Source of the DNA: Aeromicrobium sp. 9AM
GTDB taxonomy: Bacteria > Actinomycetota > Actinomycetes > Propionibacteriales > Nocardioidaceae
Direction: 5' to 3'
Assembly (NCBI RefSeq): GCF_902506105.1
Contig: NZ_LR733304.1
Location: 558,001-622,000, forward strand
Length of the DNA: 64,000 bases
Shown: piece after piece, positions 1-10,627 of the stretch
Layout: the number at the start of each line of letters is the position of its first letter
How positions within the stretch are numbered: position 1 is the first letter of the stretch
Translations under genes and position numbers: made by a program
The notes under the pieces: model-generated
Databases searched by the model: none
Seen by the model: the letters and a program-made list of their open reading frames with translations, nothing else
What the model was told of the DNA's origin: nothing

Positions 1-256
1 GGTGCACGCCCAGATGGTCGCCGCGGCGGGTGACCGCGACATCTGGCTGATGGGCGGCGGTGACCTCGTCGGCCAGTTCGACGACGCGGGCCTGCTCGAC
101 CGGGTCATGGTGTCGATCACGCCGGTCACCCTCGGCGGGGGCGCGCCGCTCCTGCCGCGCGACATCCGGTCGGACCGGCTGACCCTCACCAGCGTGCATC
201 AGGCCGGCCAGTTCGCCGAGCTCGCGTACGACGTGAAGCCCAAAGTCACAACCTGA
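1..256 (+). CDS. Dihydrofolate reductase-family protein, C-terminal fragment
   Basis: Only the last 85 or so codons lie in the window; the frame is open at base 1 and closes with TGA at 254-256, so the gene is cut by the window edge. The visible part contains IWLMGGGDLVGQF and TPVTLGGGAPLLP, which match the final nucleotide-binding strand and Gly-rich turn of the RibD-C/DHFR-like fold. Such actinobacterial proteins are usually annotated as dihydrofolate reductase family and often have no proven substrate, so I do not claim true folate reduction. The stop codon is directly followed by the groEL promoter, so the two genes are probably transcribed separately. Confidence 0.7.
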   Translation, partial: VHAQMVAAAGDRDIWLMGGGDLVGQFDDAGLLDRVMVSITPVTLGGGAPLLPRDIRSDRLTLTSVHQAGQFAELAYDVKPKVTT

Positions 257-286
257 TTGCGCGGCGTTGATTAGCACTCGTATGAT
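257..286 (+). promoter_or_regulatory. Candidate groEL promoter (-35 TTGCGC, -10 TATGAT)
   Basis: TTGCGC at 257-262 and TATGAT at 281-286 are separated by 18 bases, a good housekeeping-sigma arrangement. The -10 hexamer lies in the spacer of the CIRCE inverted repeat, so repressor binding would directly block polymerase. Transcription would begin near 293, giving a leader of about 120 nt before the groEL ATG. Confidence 0.6.
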
Positions 287-297
287 GAGAGTGCTAA
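271..297 (+). promoter_or_regulatory. CIRCE operator (HrcA binding site)
   Basis: TTAGCACTC (271-279), a 9-base spacer, and GAGTGCTAA (289-297) form the perfect 9-9-9 CIRCE consensus. CIRCE is bound by the heat-shock repressor HrcA in Gram-positive bacteria and controls groE genes. Its position over the -10 box of the groEL promoter implies simple steric repression relieved by heat. Confidence 0.95.
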
Positions 298-314
298 CCG
301 GATCAGACCGATGA

Positions 315-2048
<1,734 letters not shown>

Positions 2049-2075
2049 CGAAACCTGACCCACGCAGAACCGATG

Positions 2076-2108
2076 AAGGCCCTCACCGCATCGCGGTGGG
2101 GGCCTTTG
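2076..2108 (+). terminator. Intrinsic terminator of groEL
   Basis: AAGGCCCTCACCGC (2076-2089) pairs with 2093-2106 over 14 positions with one G-U wobble and a 3-base loop, and is followed by a short T stretch. It lies 28 bases after the groEL stop. Confidence 0.9.
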
Positions 2109-2113
2109 TCGTT

Positions 2114-2175
2114 CGCGAGTGGCGCAGTGTGGTCGGTTTGGGCGCCGCTGGCCGCACCACACTGCGCCACTCGCG
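2114..2175. repeat. Perfect 20-bp inverted repeat between groEL and helR
   Basis: CGCGAGTGGCGCAGTGTGGT (2114-2133) is exactly complementary to 2156-2175 across a 22-base loop. It sits between the groEL terminator and the 3' end of helR, 5 bases past the helR stop on the minus strand, so it can act as the helR terminator. There is no T tail on either strand. The stem is longer than an ordinary terminator needs and resembles a repeated intergenic hairpin. Confidence 0.8.
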
Positions 2176-2180
2176 GTCAG

Positions 2181-4331
2181 TCAGCTGAGGATCACGAGCT
2201 GTTGGGTCGCTCGGGTCATCGCGACGTACCGGTCCACCGCGCCTTCGATGTCGTCGCCGAAGGTCTCCGGGTCGATCATGACGACGAGGTCGAACTCGAG
2301 GCCCTTCGACAGCTCCGGGGTGAGCGACCGCACGCGCTGCCGCTCCTCGACCGCATCGGTGCTGATGACGCAGGCGATGCCCTCGGTGTTGTCGGCGAGC
2401 CAGTCGTCGAGGATCGACTTCAGGTCCGACGCAGCACCGTGGGTCACCGGGACGCCACTGGCACGGATCGAGGTCGGCACGTTGGCATCGGGCAGCGCGG
2501 CACGGATGACCGGTTCGGCCTCGACCATGACCTCCTCCGGTGTCCGGTAGTTGATGCTGAGCGTCGCCACCTTGACCTGGCTGAGCCCCACGCGCTCGAG
2601 GCGCTCCTGCCACGACTCGGCGAACCCGTGCCTGGCCTGGGCGCGGTCCCCGACGATCGTGAAGCTCCGCGAAGGGCAACGCAGCAGCAGCATCTGCCAC
2701 TCCGCGTCGGTCAGCTCCTGCGCCTCGTCGACGACGATGTGAGCGAACGGTCCGGTGAGCGCGTCGGGCTCCGCCGTAGGCAAGGCCGACGTGTCGACCA
2801 GCTTGTCCTGCAGGTCCTCGTGGCGCAGCATCGTCACCAGGCCCTCGCCGTACTCGTCACCGTGCACCGCGGCCGACGCGATGAGGTCGTCGATGACCAA
2901 GGTCATCTGCGCGCGCTCCGCGGCGGTGGCGGCCTCCCGGCGACGTCGGCGCTGCGACGCCGCGACATCGCCGAGCCGCTGCCGCGCAGCGTCCAGGAGC
3001 GGCAGGTCGGAGATCGTCCACGCCTGGGGGTCGTCCCGCTGCAGCATACTCACCTCGTCGGGCTCGAGCCACGGCGCACACATCCGCAGGTACGCCGGCA
3101 CCGACCAGAGGTCGCCGACGAGGTCGACGGCGTCGACGAGCGGCCAGGCCCGGCCGAACGCGTCGACCAGCTCGTCGTTCTGCGCCAGCGACCGCCGGAG
3201 GAGCTCCGGTGCGACCCCACCGTCGTCGTCGTGCTTGTCCATCAGGATCGTGACCAGCTCCTCCCAGACCTGGTCGCGCGCCTCGTTGTGGGGCGTGCCG
3301 GGGTCAGCAGCCTCGAACGCCTCGGACCAGTCCGCTGCGCTCAGCCACACCTCCGACCAGTCGGTCTCGACCGTCATCGGCTTGGTGGGCGGCTCCTCGT
3401 AGAGCTTGACCGCCGGCTCGATGGCGCCGACCATCTGCGCGTACGCCTTGAGGCGAGCGACCTCCGGGTCGGGCTCGGGCAGCGCCTTCGCACCCTCCGG
3501 GACGAGGTCTCGCAGGGTGCAGGTCTGCACGCCCTCCTCACCCAGGCTGGGCAGGACATCGGCGACGTAGCTCAGGTAGGGCTGGTGCGGGCCGACGAAC
3601 AGGACGTCGCCGCGGCGGTGACCGAGACGCGGGTCGGAGTAGAGCAGGTACGCCGAGCGGTGCAGGGCGACGACGGTCTTGCCGGTTCCCGGGCCGCCGT
3701 CGACGACCAGGGCACCGCGCGAGCCGGCGCGGATGATGGCGTCCTGGTCGGCCTGGATCGTGCCGAGCACGTCGCGCATACGGGGCGAGCGGCTGCTGCC
3801 GAGGGTCGCGATGAACGCGGACTGGTCGTCGAGTGCGGCATGTCCTTCGAGGCCTTCAGGGGTGAAGACCTCGTCCCAGTAGTCCGTGATCCGGCCCAGG
3901 GTCCACCGGAACCTGCGGCGGCTCGCCAGGCCCATCGGGTTGGCGTGCGTCGCCCCGAAGAACGGTTCGGCAGCCGGCGAGCGCCAGTCCAGCAGGAGTC
4001 GGCGCCCGTCATTGTCGGTGAGGCCGAGGCGGCCGACATACACGGGCTCCGGGTCGTCCGTGCCCACGATCCGGCCGAGGCAGAGGTCCAGACCGAAGCG
4101 GCGCAGCGTGCGCAGCCGGCTGGTGAGTCGGTGGACCTCCATGTCGCGGTCCATCGCCTCCTGGCCGATGCCGCCGGGTGCCTTGCGCTCGGCGTCGAGG
4201 CGCTCGGACAGCTCGGCGATGGATCGTTCGAGGGTCTCCGCGATGGCGGTGAAGTGCTGGTCGTCGGCGGCGATCAGGGCGGGATCGGCCTTGGCGGGGT
4301 GTTCGGTCAGATGAAAAGCGCTTTCACGCAA
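2181..4331 (-). CDS. helR: HelR-type RNA polymerase recycling ATPase (UvrD/HelD-like)
   Basis: A superfamily 1 helicase-like ATPase of about 716 residues. An N-terminal charged coiled-coil stretch (about residues 15-65) precedes Walker A GGPGTGKT (near 210), Walker B VVDEAQEL (near 530), NYRTPEE (near 592), SKGLEFD (near 673) and a final VAMTRATQQL motif. HelD/HelR proteins lack DNA unwinding activity and remove stalled RNA polymerase from DNA; HelR gives rifamycin tolerance in Streptomyces and mycobacteria. I place the start at TTG 4331 because GGGAG lies 7 bases upstream; the open frame continues to 4403 but would run through the regulatory inverted repeat at 4389-4409. That element is the main support for the HelR assignment over generic HelD. 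Confidence 0.85.
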   Translation of the reverse strand: MRESAFHLTEHPAKADPALIAADDQHFTAIAETLERSIAELSERLDAERKAPGGIGQEAMDRDMEVHRLTSRLRTLRRFGLDLCLGRIVGTDDPEPVYVGRLGLTDNDGRRLLLDWRSPAAEPFFGATHANPMGLASRRRFRWTLGRITDYWDEVFTPEGLEGHAALDDQSAFIATLGSSRSPRMRDVLGTIQADQDAIIRAGSRGALVVDGGPGTGKTVVALHRSAYLLYSDPRLGHRRGDVLFVGPHQPYLSYVADVLPSLGEEGVQTCTLRDLVPEGAKALPEPDPEVARLKAYAQMVGAIEPAVKLYEEPPTKPMTVETDWSEVWLSAADWSEAFEAADPGTPHNEARDQVWEELVTILMDKHDDDGGVAPELLRRSLAQNDELVDAFGRAWPLVDAVDLVGDLWSVPAYLRMCAPWLEPDEVSMLQRDDPQAWTISDLPLLDAARQRLGDVAASQRRRRREAATAAERAQMTLVIDDLIASAAVHGDEYGEGLVTMLRHEDLQDKLVDTSALPTAEPDALTGPFAHIVVDEAQELTDAEWQMLLLRCPSRSFTIVGDRAQARHGFAESWQERLERVGLSQVKVATLSINYRTPEEVMVEAEPVIRAALPDANVPTSIRASGVPVTHGAASDLKSILDDWLADNTEGIACVISTDAVEERQRVRSLTPELSKGLEFDLVVMIDPETFGDDIEGAVDRYVAMTRATQQLVILS

Positions 4332-4388
4332 GATGGTGCTCCCATGGCAGTCGGTTTCGTCTTCGGCCGGCCATTCTGGAGCACCCGG

Positions 4389-4409
4389 GGGGTCTTGCGG
4401 CAAGCCCCC
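4389..4409 (-). promoter_or_regulatory. Rifamycin-associated element (RAE)-like inverted repeat
   Basis: On the plus strand, GGGGTCTTGC, a central G, and GCAAGCCCCC form a 21-bp inverted repeat with 10-bp arms and one mismatch. From memory, the CTTGC-G-GCAAG core flanked by G and C runs is the RAE, found upstream of rifamycin-inactivating genes and helR in actinobacteria. It lies about 58 bp upstream of the proposed helR start, which fits rifamycin-inducible expression. Confidence 0.8.
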
Positions 4410-4431
4410 TACTGCGCTATATCTTGGTAGT

Positions 4432-4456
4432 AGAGGGGCGGTTCGCCCCTCTTTTT
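4432..4456 (+). terminator. Strong intrinsic terminator reading on the plus strand, without an obvious gene
   Basis: AGAGGGGCG (4432-4440), loop GTT, and CGCCCCTCT (4444-4452) form a perfect 9-bp stem followed by five T residues (4452-4456). The orientation is plus, but both flanking genes are on the minus strand. Read on the minus strand it has an A tract before the stem and no U tail, so it would be a weak terminator for the dioxygenase gene. Confidence 0.8.
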
Positions 4457-4475
4457 GCTGCCCGTACGACGTCGC

Positions 4476-5330
4476 TCAGGGAGCGCCGATGTGCGTGCGT
4501 ACGTCCAGGAGTTCCGGAAAAAAGGTGAGCTCCAGGGCCTTCTGCAGGAAGCTCACGCCGGACGAGCCGCCCGTGCCGCGCTTGAACCCGATGATCCGCT
4601 CGACGGTCTTGAGGTGCCGGAACCGCCACAGCTGGAAGCTGCCCTCGACGTCGACGAGCTCCTCGCACATCTCGTACGCCGCCCAGTACGCATCGGGGTC
4701 GGCGTAGATCCGCCGCAGCACCTCGATCACCCCGGGATCCGCGACGTACGGCTGGGTGACGTCGCGCTCCAGCACGGCGGCGGGGACTGCGTGGCCCTGC
4801 CGGGCGAGGAACCGCAGGAACTCGTCGTAGAGGCTCGGCGCCTCGAGGTCTGCCTGCAGCGCCGACCGCAGCGCGTCGTCGTGCTCGAACACCTTGATCA
4901 TCTGTGGGTTCTTGTTGCCGAGCAGGAACTCGACTGTGCGGTACTGCGGTGACTGGAAGCCCGACGCCTTGCCGAGCGAGTCGCGGAACTGTGCGTACTC
5001 GATCGGGGTCAGCGTCTCGAGCACGGCCCACTGCTCGAACATCTGCCGCTGGATCGCCTTGACCCGGGCGAGGCGCTTGAGGGCGGGCGGCAGGTCGTCG
5101 GCCGCGATCAGGGCGATCGCCGATCGCAGTTCGTGGGTCAGCTGCTTGAGCCACAGCTCGGTGACCTGGTGCTGGACGATGAACAGCATCTCGTCGTGGT
5201 GGTCGGACACGGGTTGCTGCGCTGAGAGCAGCGTCGGCAGCTGGAGATAGCCGGCGTACGTCATCTCGCCCCGCAGGTCGGTCGCAACGCCCTCCTCGAT
5301 GGGCCGGAAGGACTCGCTGTGCTCGGTCAT
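4476..5330 (-). CDS. kynA: Tryptophan 2,3-dioxygenase
   Basis: This 284-residue heme enzyme opens the indole ring of L-tryptophan with O2 to give N-formylkynurenine, the first step of the kynurenine pathway. Visible signatures are [11 protein letters not shown] (catalytic-site His at about residue 54), SGFQSPQYR (123-131), and WRFRHLK followed by [11 protein letters not shown] (235-258), where His239 is the expected heme ligand. Length matches bacterial TDOs. The start is the ATG at 5330 (MTEHSESF); the longer open frame upstream overlaps the divergent ABC transporter. No kynureninase or formamidase gene is adjacent, so the rest of the pathway must be elsewhere. Confidence 0.95.
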   Translation of the reverse strand: MTEHSESFRPIEEGVATDLRGEMTYAGYLQLPTLLSAQQPVSDHHDEMLFIVQHQVTELWLKQLTHELRSAIALIAADDLPPALKRLARVKAIQRQMFEQWAVLETLTPIEYAQFRDSLGKASGFQSPQYRTVEFLLGNKNPQMIKVFEHDDALRSALQADLEAPSLYDEFLRFLARQGHAVPAAVLERDVTQPYVADPGVIEVLRRIYADPDAYWAAYEMCEELVDVEGSFQLWRFRHLKTVERIIGFKRGTGGSSGVSFLQKALELTFFPELLDVRTHIGAP

Positions 5331-5382
5331 ACGAGCAAGGTATGCCGTCGTCGGCTCGGCGCCACGTGCAAGGGTGGTGCAC

Positions 5383-6300
5383 ATGGCGCTGATCAGGGCG
5401 GAAGGCCTCGGGAAGTCGTATGGTGCGACGCGCGCTGTCGACGACCTGTCGTTCGAGGTGCACCCGGGCAGCGTCACCGGGTTCCTCGGGCCGAACGGCT
5501 CCGGCAAGTCGACCACGATGCGACTCATGCTGGGGCTCGACCGCGGCGACGGCGCCACGACGTACGACGGCAGGACGTTCGGTGAGCTCGACCACCCGAT
5601 GCGCCACGTCGGCGCGTTGCTCGAGGCCAAGCCGTTCCACCCCACCCGCCACGCGCGCAACCACCTGCGGATGCTCGCGGCACCCAACCGGATCCCGGAC
5701 TCCCGCGTCGACCAGGTCCTCGACATGGTCGGCCTGACGACTGTCTCCGGCGGCAAGCCGGGCAAGTTCAGCCTTGGCATGGGCCAGCGCCTCGGCATCG
5801 CCAGCGCGCTGCTGGGCGACCCCGACACGCTGATCCTCGACGAGCCGAGCAACGGCCTCGACCCGCAGGGCATCACCTGGCTGCGTCACCTGCTCAAGCA
5901 CCTGGCCGGCGAGGGCCGGTCGGTGCTCGTCTCGAGCCACCTCCTGCAGGAGATGGCGGTGCTGGCCGACGAGCTCGTCGTGATCGGCCGCGGCCGGATG
6001 ATCGCGAACGGACCGGTCGCCGACTTCGTGACGGGCAGCGGGCTCGGCGCGGTCGAGGTCCGTACGCCTGACGCTGCGCTGCTCGCGCCCGCCCTGACGG
6101 CACTCGGCGCGACCCTCACCGAGGAGGGTGAGGTGCTCGTCGTCAGGGGTGCCACGGCCGAGCAGGTCGGCGAGGCCGCGCACGACGCCGGTGCCCGCCT
6201 GCACCAGCTCGCGACCCGACAGGCGACGCTCGAGGAGGCGTTCCTCGCAGCGACCGGTCAGTCCGAGGAGTTCCGCGGGACGTCGGGTGACGGCGCATGA
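5383..6300 (+). CDS. ABC transporter ATP-binding protein
   Basis: This 305-residue ATPase has Walker A GPNGSGKS (36-43), signature FSLGMGQR (near 128), Walker [13 protein letters not shown] and the switch His in VSSH. The C-terminal about 90 residues are the extension typical of DrrA/CcmA-type exporter subunits. It overlaps the permease gene by 4 bases (ATGA), so the two form one transporter. AAGGG ahead of ATG 5383 supports this start; the frame is open further upstream into the divergent dioxygenase start. The substrate cannot be told; this class often exports lipids, antibiotics or peptides. Confidence 0.9.
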   Translation: MALIRAEGLGKSYGATRAVDDLSFEVHPGSVTGFLGPNGSGKSTTMRLMLGLDRGDGATTYDGRTFGELDHPMRHVGALLEAKPFHPTRHARNHLRMLAAPNRIPDSRVDQVLDMVGLTTVSGGKPGKFSLGMGQRLGIASALLGDPDTLILDEPSNGLDPQGITWLRHLLKHLAGEGRSVLVSSHLLQEMAVLADELVVIGRGRMIANGPVADFVTGSGLGAVEVRTPDAALLAPALTALGATLTEEGEVLVVRGATAEQVGEAAHDAGARLHQLATRQATLEEAFLAATGQSEEFRGTSGDGA

Positions 6301-7115
6301 TCGACGCCCTGCGCTATGAGTACATGAGGCTGCGCACGATCCGTTCGACGTACTGGCTGCTGGGGTTGGCGCTGGCCTTCCAGCTCGTGCTGGCCCTGCT
6401 CCTGGCCTGGTCGATCGCCGACTCCGACCTGACCCGAAGCGCTGACGGCACCTTCAGCACCTTGGCAACGATCGGGGGCTCGACCGGCGCGCCGTTGCTG
6501 ATGGCCTACATCGTGGGCCTGCTCGGGGTGTTCTCCACCGGCCACGAGTATCGCCACGGGATGATCCGGGCGACGCTCACGGCGCTGCCGCGACGGCCGC
6601 ACGTGTTCCTCGCCAAGGTCATCTCGACGGCGGCGCTCGCGGCGCTCACCGCGGCACTGTGCGTCGGCATCGCGCTCGCCAGTATCGCCGTGTTCGGGCT
6701 CGACATGCCCAGCGGTGGCGAGCTCGCCCGGGTGTCCGGGGGTGTCGTGACCTACACGGCGCTGTTCGCCCTCTCGGGCCTGGCGTTCGCGGCGATCACC
6801 CGCAACCAGACGGCAGCCGTCGCGCTGCTGATGCTTCTGCCGAGCCTGATCGAGTTCATCGTCCAGGCCATCGTGGTGGTCATCAAGACCAACTCCGACG
6901 ACCCCCAGGGCAAGGGCGGCGTCGTGGTGATCCTCAAGTTCCTCCCGTACGACGCCGGAAGCCAGATGTACGTCGAGTCGTCGATCAAGGGATTCGTGCA
7001 GCGCGCCCTGGGCGCGGAGCCGTTCGGCGCGCTGGGTGGCGGCCTCGTCATGGCCACGTTCGTCGGTGCGCTCCTCGTGATCTCGTACGCCCTGTTCGTC
7101 CGTCGCGACGCGTGA
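6297..7115 (+). CDS. ABC-2 type transporter permease
   Basis: This 272-residue membrane protein has about six hydrophobic segments, beginning with TYWLLGLALAFQLVLALLLA, and matches the ABC-2 permease pattern, including the GHEYRHGMIRATL stretch seen in many such exporters (a conserved EyR-G cytoplasmic segment). It starts within the stop codon of the ATPase gene (ATGA overlap) and is its obligate partner. The gene ends 30 bases before the next regulator gene, which may be transcribed separately. Confidence 0.88.
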   Translation: MIDALRYEYMRLRTIRSTYWLLGLALAFQLVLALLLAWSIADSDLTRSADGTFSTLATIGGSTGAPLLMAYIVGLLGVFSTGHEYRHGMIRATLTALPRRPHVFLAKVISTAALAALTAALCVGIALASIAVFGLDMPSGGELARVSGGVVTYTALFALSGLAFAAITRNQTAAVALLMLLPSLIEFIVQAIVVVIKTNSDDPQGKGGVVVILKFLPYDAGSQMYVESSIKGFVQRALGAEPFGALGGGLVMATFVGALLVISYALFVRRDA

Positions 7116-7145
7116 CCGCCATCACACGCGACGTACACTCCGAGC

Positions 7146-8426
7146 ATGGTGCGCCATGACCTCGCGATGCCGCAGGGTGCCGATCCCGCGGCACTTTCGC
7201 GACGGCTCGAGGAGGCGCACGACCAGTTCGTGAGAACCGGGCTCGTCGATCCCGCGTTGCGCCGGCTCGTGTTCGACTCCTGGCGCCGCAGCGTCGAGGG
7301 CGGGCTCGACCCCGAGCAGGCCCTTGCCGCCATCCGGCTCGACGAGGACGCGCTCGCCGACATCCGCGACTCCCATCCGCTTGCCGCGGGCATGCCCGTC
7401 ATCCGCCGGCTCCTGGTCGAGAGCGCCGCCGAGGCCGGGCTGCTGGTCGCGGTCAGCGACGCCGCCGGACAGCTGCTGTGGGTCGAGGGCGACTCGTCGC
7501 TGCGTTCGCGCGCCGAGGACATGCACTTCCTGCCCGGCGCCGACTGGAGCGAGGCCAGCGTCGGGACCAACGCGCCGGGCACCGCCCTGGCGCTCGATCG
7601 TCCGGTGCAGATCTTCGGCGCCGAGCACCTCGCCCGGCAGGTCACGCCCTGGAGCTGCTCGGCCGCCCCGATCCACGATCCCGACACCGGGGCGATCCTC
7701 GGCGTGCTCGACCTCACCGGTGGCCCCGACGTCGCGACTCCGCAGAGCCTGACCCTCGTACGTGCCACGGTCGCCGCCGTCGAGGCCGAGCTGCGCATCG
7801 AACGACTCAGTCCCGCGCCGGCTCCGACCGCAGGCAGCGGCTGGACCATCCCCGCCCTCGACGTGCTGGGTGGTCGCGGAGCGACGCTGCGGCACGGCAC
7901 CACGACGACCCGGCTGAGCCTGCGGCACAGCGAGATCCTGCTGCTGCTCGCCGAGTCCGGCGACGGCATGACGACGGCGGAGCTCGCCGTCGCGCTGAGC
8001 GACGACGAGCAGGCCCAAGTCACGATCCGCGCGGAGCTGTCGCGGCTGCGCACGGTGCTGGGTCCGATCGAGCTGGATTCGCGGCCCTATCGGCTGCGCA
8101 ACGAGATCGCCTCGGACATCGACCGGCTGCGTGAGGACCTCGCCGCCGGCCGCGTGCGCAGCGCTGTCGCGCACTACCGCGGGCCCGTCCTGCCCGCCTC
8201 GACCGCGCCGGCCGTCGAGCAGCTGCGCGACGAGCTCCACATGTACGTACGCTCGTGCCTGCTCGCTGCCGACGACGCCGATGCCCTGCTGTCGTTCGCC
8301 GACACCGCGCACGGACGTGATGACTTCGAGATCTGGGAGCGAGTGCGGCAGATCCTGCCCCCGACCTCACCACGCCACGCGCAGGTCGCCGCCCACGTGG
8401 CCAGGCTCGACGCCGAGCTCGGCTGA
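7146..8426 (+). CDS. GAF-domain transcriptional regulator of the aldehyde dehydrogenase cassette
   Basis: A 426-residue protein. Residues about 20-75 resemble the N-terminal helical region of AcoR-like regulators (VFDSWRRSVEGGLDP), about 85-205 form a GAF sensor domain (SVGTNAPGTALALDRPVQI, then APIHDPDTGAILGVLDLTG), and about 255-340 look like a winged helix (LRHSEILLLLAESG, then TIRAELSRLRTVLG). The AAA+ domain and Fis-type helix-turn-helix of classical AcoR are absent, as in many actinobacterial relatives that work without sigma-54. Its position just upstream of an acetaldehyde-type dehydrogenase and DUF779 gene implies it controls them, probably through the inverted repeat at 8506-8529. 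The inducer is unknown. Confidence 0.8.
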   Translation: MVRHDLAMPQGADPAALSRRLEEAHDQFVRTGLVDPALRRLVFDSWRRSVEGGLDPEQALAAIRLDEDALADIRDSHPLAAGMPVIRRLLVESAAEAGLLVAVSDAAGQLLWVEGDSSLRSRAEDMHFLPGADWSEASVGTNAPGTALALDRPVQIFGAEHLARQVTPWSCSAAPIHDPDTGAILGVLDLTGGPDVATPQSLTLVRATVAAVEAELRIERLSPAPAPTAGSGWTIPALDVLGGRGATLRHGTTTTRLSLRHSEILLLLAESGDGMTTAELAVALSDDEQAQVTIRAELSRLRTVLGPIELDSRPYRLRNEIASDIDRLREDLAAGRVRSAVAHYRGPVLPASTAPAVEQLRDELHMYVRSCLLAADDADALLSFADTAHGRDDFEIWERVRQILPPTSPRHAQVAAHVARLDAELG

Positions 8427-8434
8427 GCCAAGCG

Positions 8435-8494
8435 CTGGGAGTGACGTTCGGGTCGCGACTCGCCGGGACCACCCGACGCAAACGTCACTCTCAG
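8435..8494. repeat. Long inverted repeat after the GAF regulator gene
   Basis: CTGGGAGTGACGTT (8435-8448) pairs with AACGTCACTCTCAG (8481-8494) over 14 positions with one wobble. Inside, CGGGT (8449-8453) can pair with ACCCG (8471-8475) across a bulge. It starts 9 bases after the regulator stop and can serve as its terminator, insulating the aldehyde dehydrogenase promoter. Like the repeat at 2114-2175, its arm opens with GAGTG-CG. Confidence 0.75.
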
Positions 8495-8505
8495 CGGGCC
8501 GTCCG

Positions 8506-8529
8506 TGCAACGTTCGGGCAACGGTTGCA
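8506..8529. promoter_or_regulatory. Candidate operator for the GAF regulator
   Basis: TGCAAC (8506-8511) and GTTGCA (8524-8529) form a 6-bp inverted repeat with a 12-base spacer, and GCAACG occurs twice within it. It lies 38 bp upstream of the aldehyde dehydrogenase ATG. The assignment to the neighbouring regulator is inferred only from position. Confidence 0.4.
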
Positions 8530-8566
8530 TGACTACGGTCACAGCACCCCGACCTGAAGGAGCACC

Positions 8567-10090
<1,524 letters not shown>

Positions 10091-10112
10091 TGAACGGGAT
10101 GGGAGCGCCGTC

Positions 10113-10502
10113 GTGACGGTGGAACGTGTTGCGATCACACCGGAGGCTGCGGACCTGCTCCGCAGCCTCCGGGCATCGCACGCCAAGCCGCTGATGTTCC
10201 ACCAGTCCGGCGGCTGCTGCGACGGGTCGGCGCCGATGTGCTTCACGCAAGGCACCTTCCTGACCGGGCCCCAGGACGTCCACCTCGGCGATCTCGAGTA
10301 CGGCGCGACCGAACCGGCACCCGTGTGGATCTCACGCGAGCAGTTCGCCTACTGGTCGCACACCCACATCACGATCGACGTCGTTCCCGGCAGGGGCGCA
10401 GGGTTCTCGATCGAGGGCCCGACGGGCAACCGCTTCATCATCCGCTCGCGCGTGTTCACCGACGACGAGGCGGCCGAGCTGCAGACGTACGCCGCGCCGT
10501 GA
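10113..10502 (+). CDS. DUF779 protein associated with aldehyde dehydrogenase
   Basis: This 129-residue protein contains FHQSGGCCDGSAPMCF at about 30-45 and DVVPGRGAGFSIEGP, the conserved DUF779 pattern with a Cys-rich cluster that could bind metal. Family members occur next to AldB/ExaC-type aldehyde dehydrogenases, but their biochemical role is not established as far as I know. The GTG start at 10113 follows GGGAG by about 8 bases. It is almost certainly co-transcribed with the dehydrogenase gene. Confidence 0.88.
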   Translation: MTVERVAITPEAADLLRSLRASHAKPLMFHQSGGCCDGSAPMCFTQGTFLTGPQDVHLGDLEYGATEPAPVWISREQFAYWSHTHITIDVVPGRGAGFSIEGPTGNRFIIRSRVFTDDEAAELQTYAAP

Positions 10503-10627
10503 CGTAGGTCTCGCGGAAAGGGCGAGCCCATCTCGTCATGAGAACGGGTGTCGGGCCTCTATACCTCTGGGACCCGGCTGTGCCGGTGTCCGGCCATCGT
10601 CGCCCACAGTCTGAGGAAATCTTCGTC

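Noticed and set aside
2073-4430. 785-residue open frame opposite helR
   Set aside because: It is a shadow of the helicase gene; low complexity, no motifs, and it runs through the groEL terminator and the RAE.
4411-4460. tRNA-like 3' end (GGTTCG in a stem-loop)
   Set aside because: There is no cloverleaf, anticodon arm or acceptor stem; the structure is a simple terminator hairpin.
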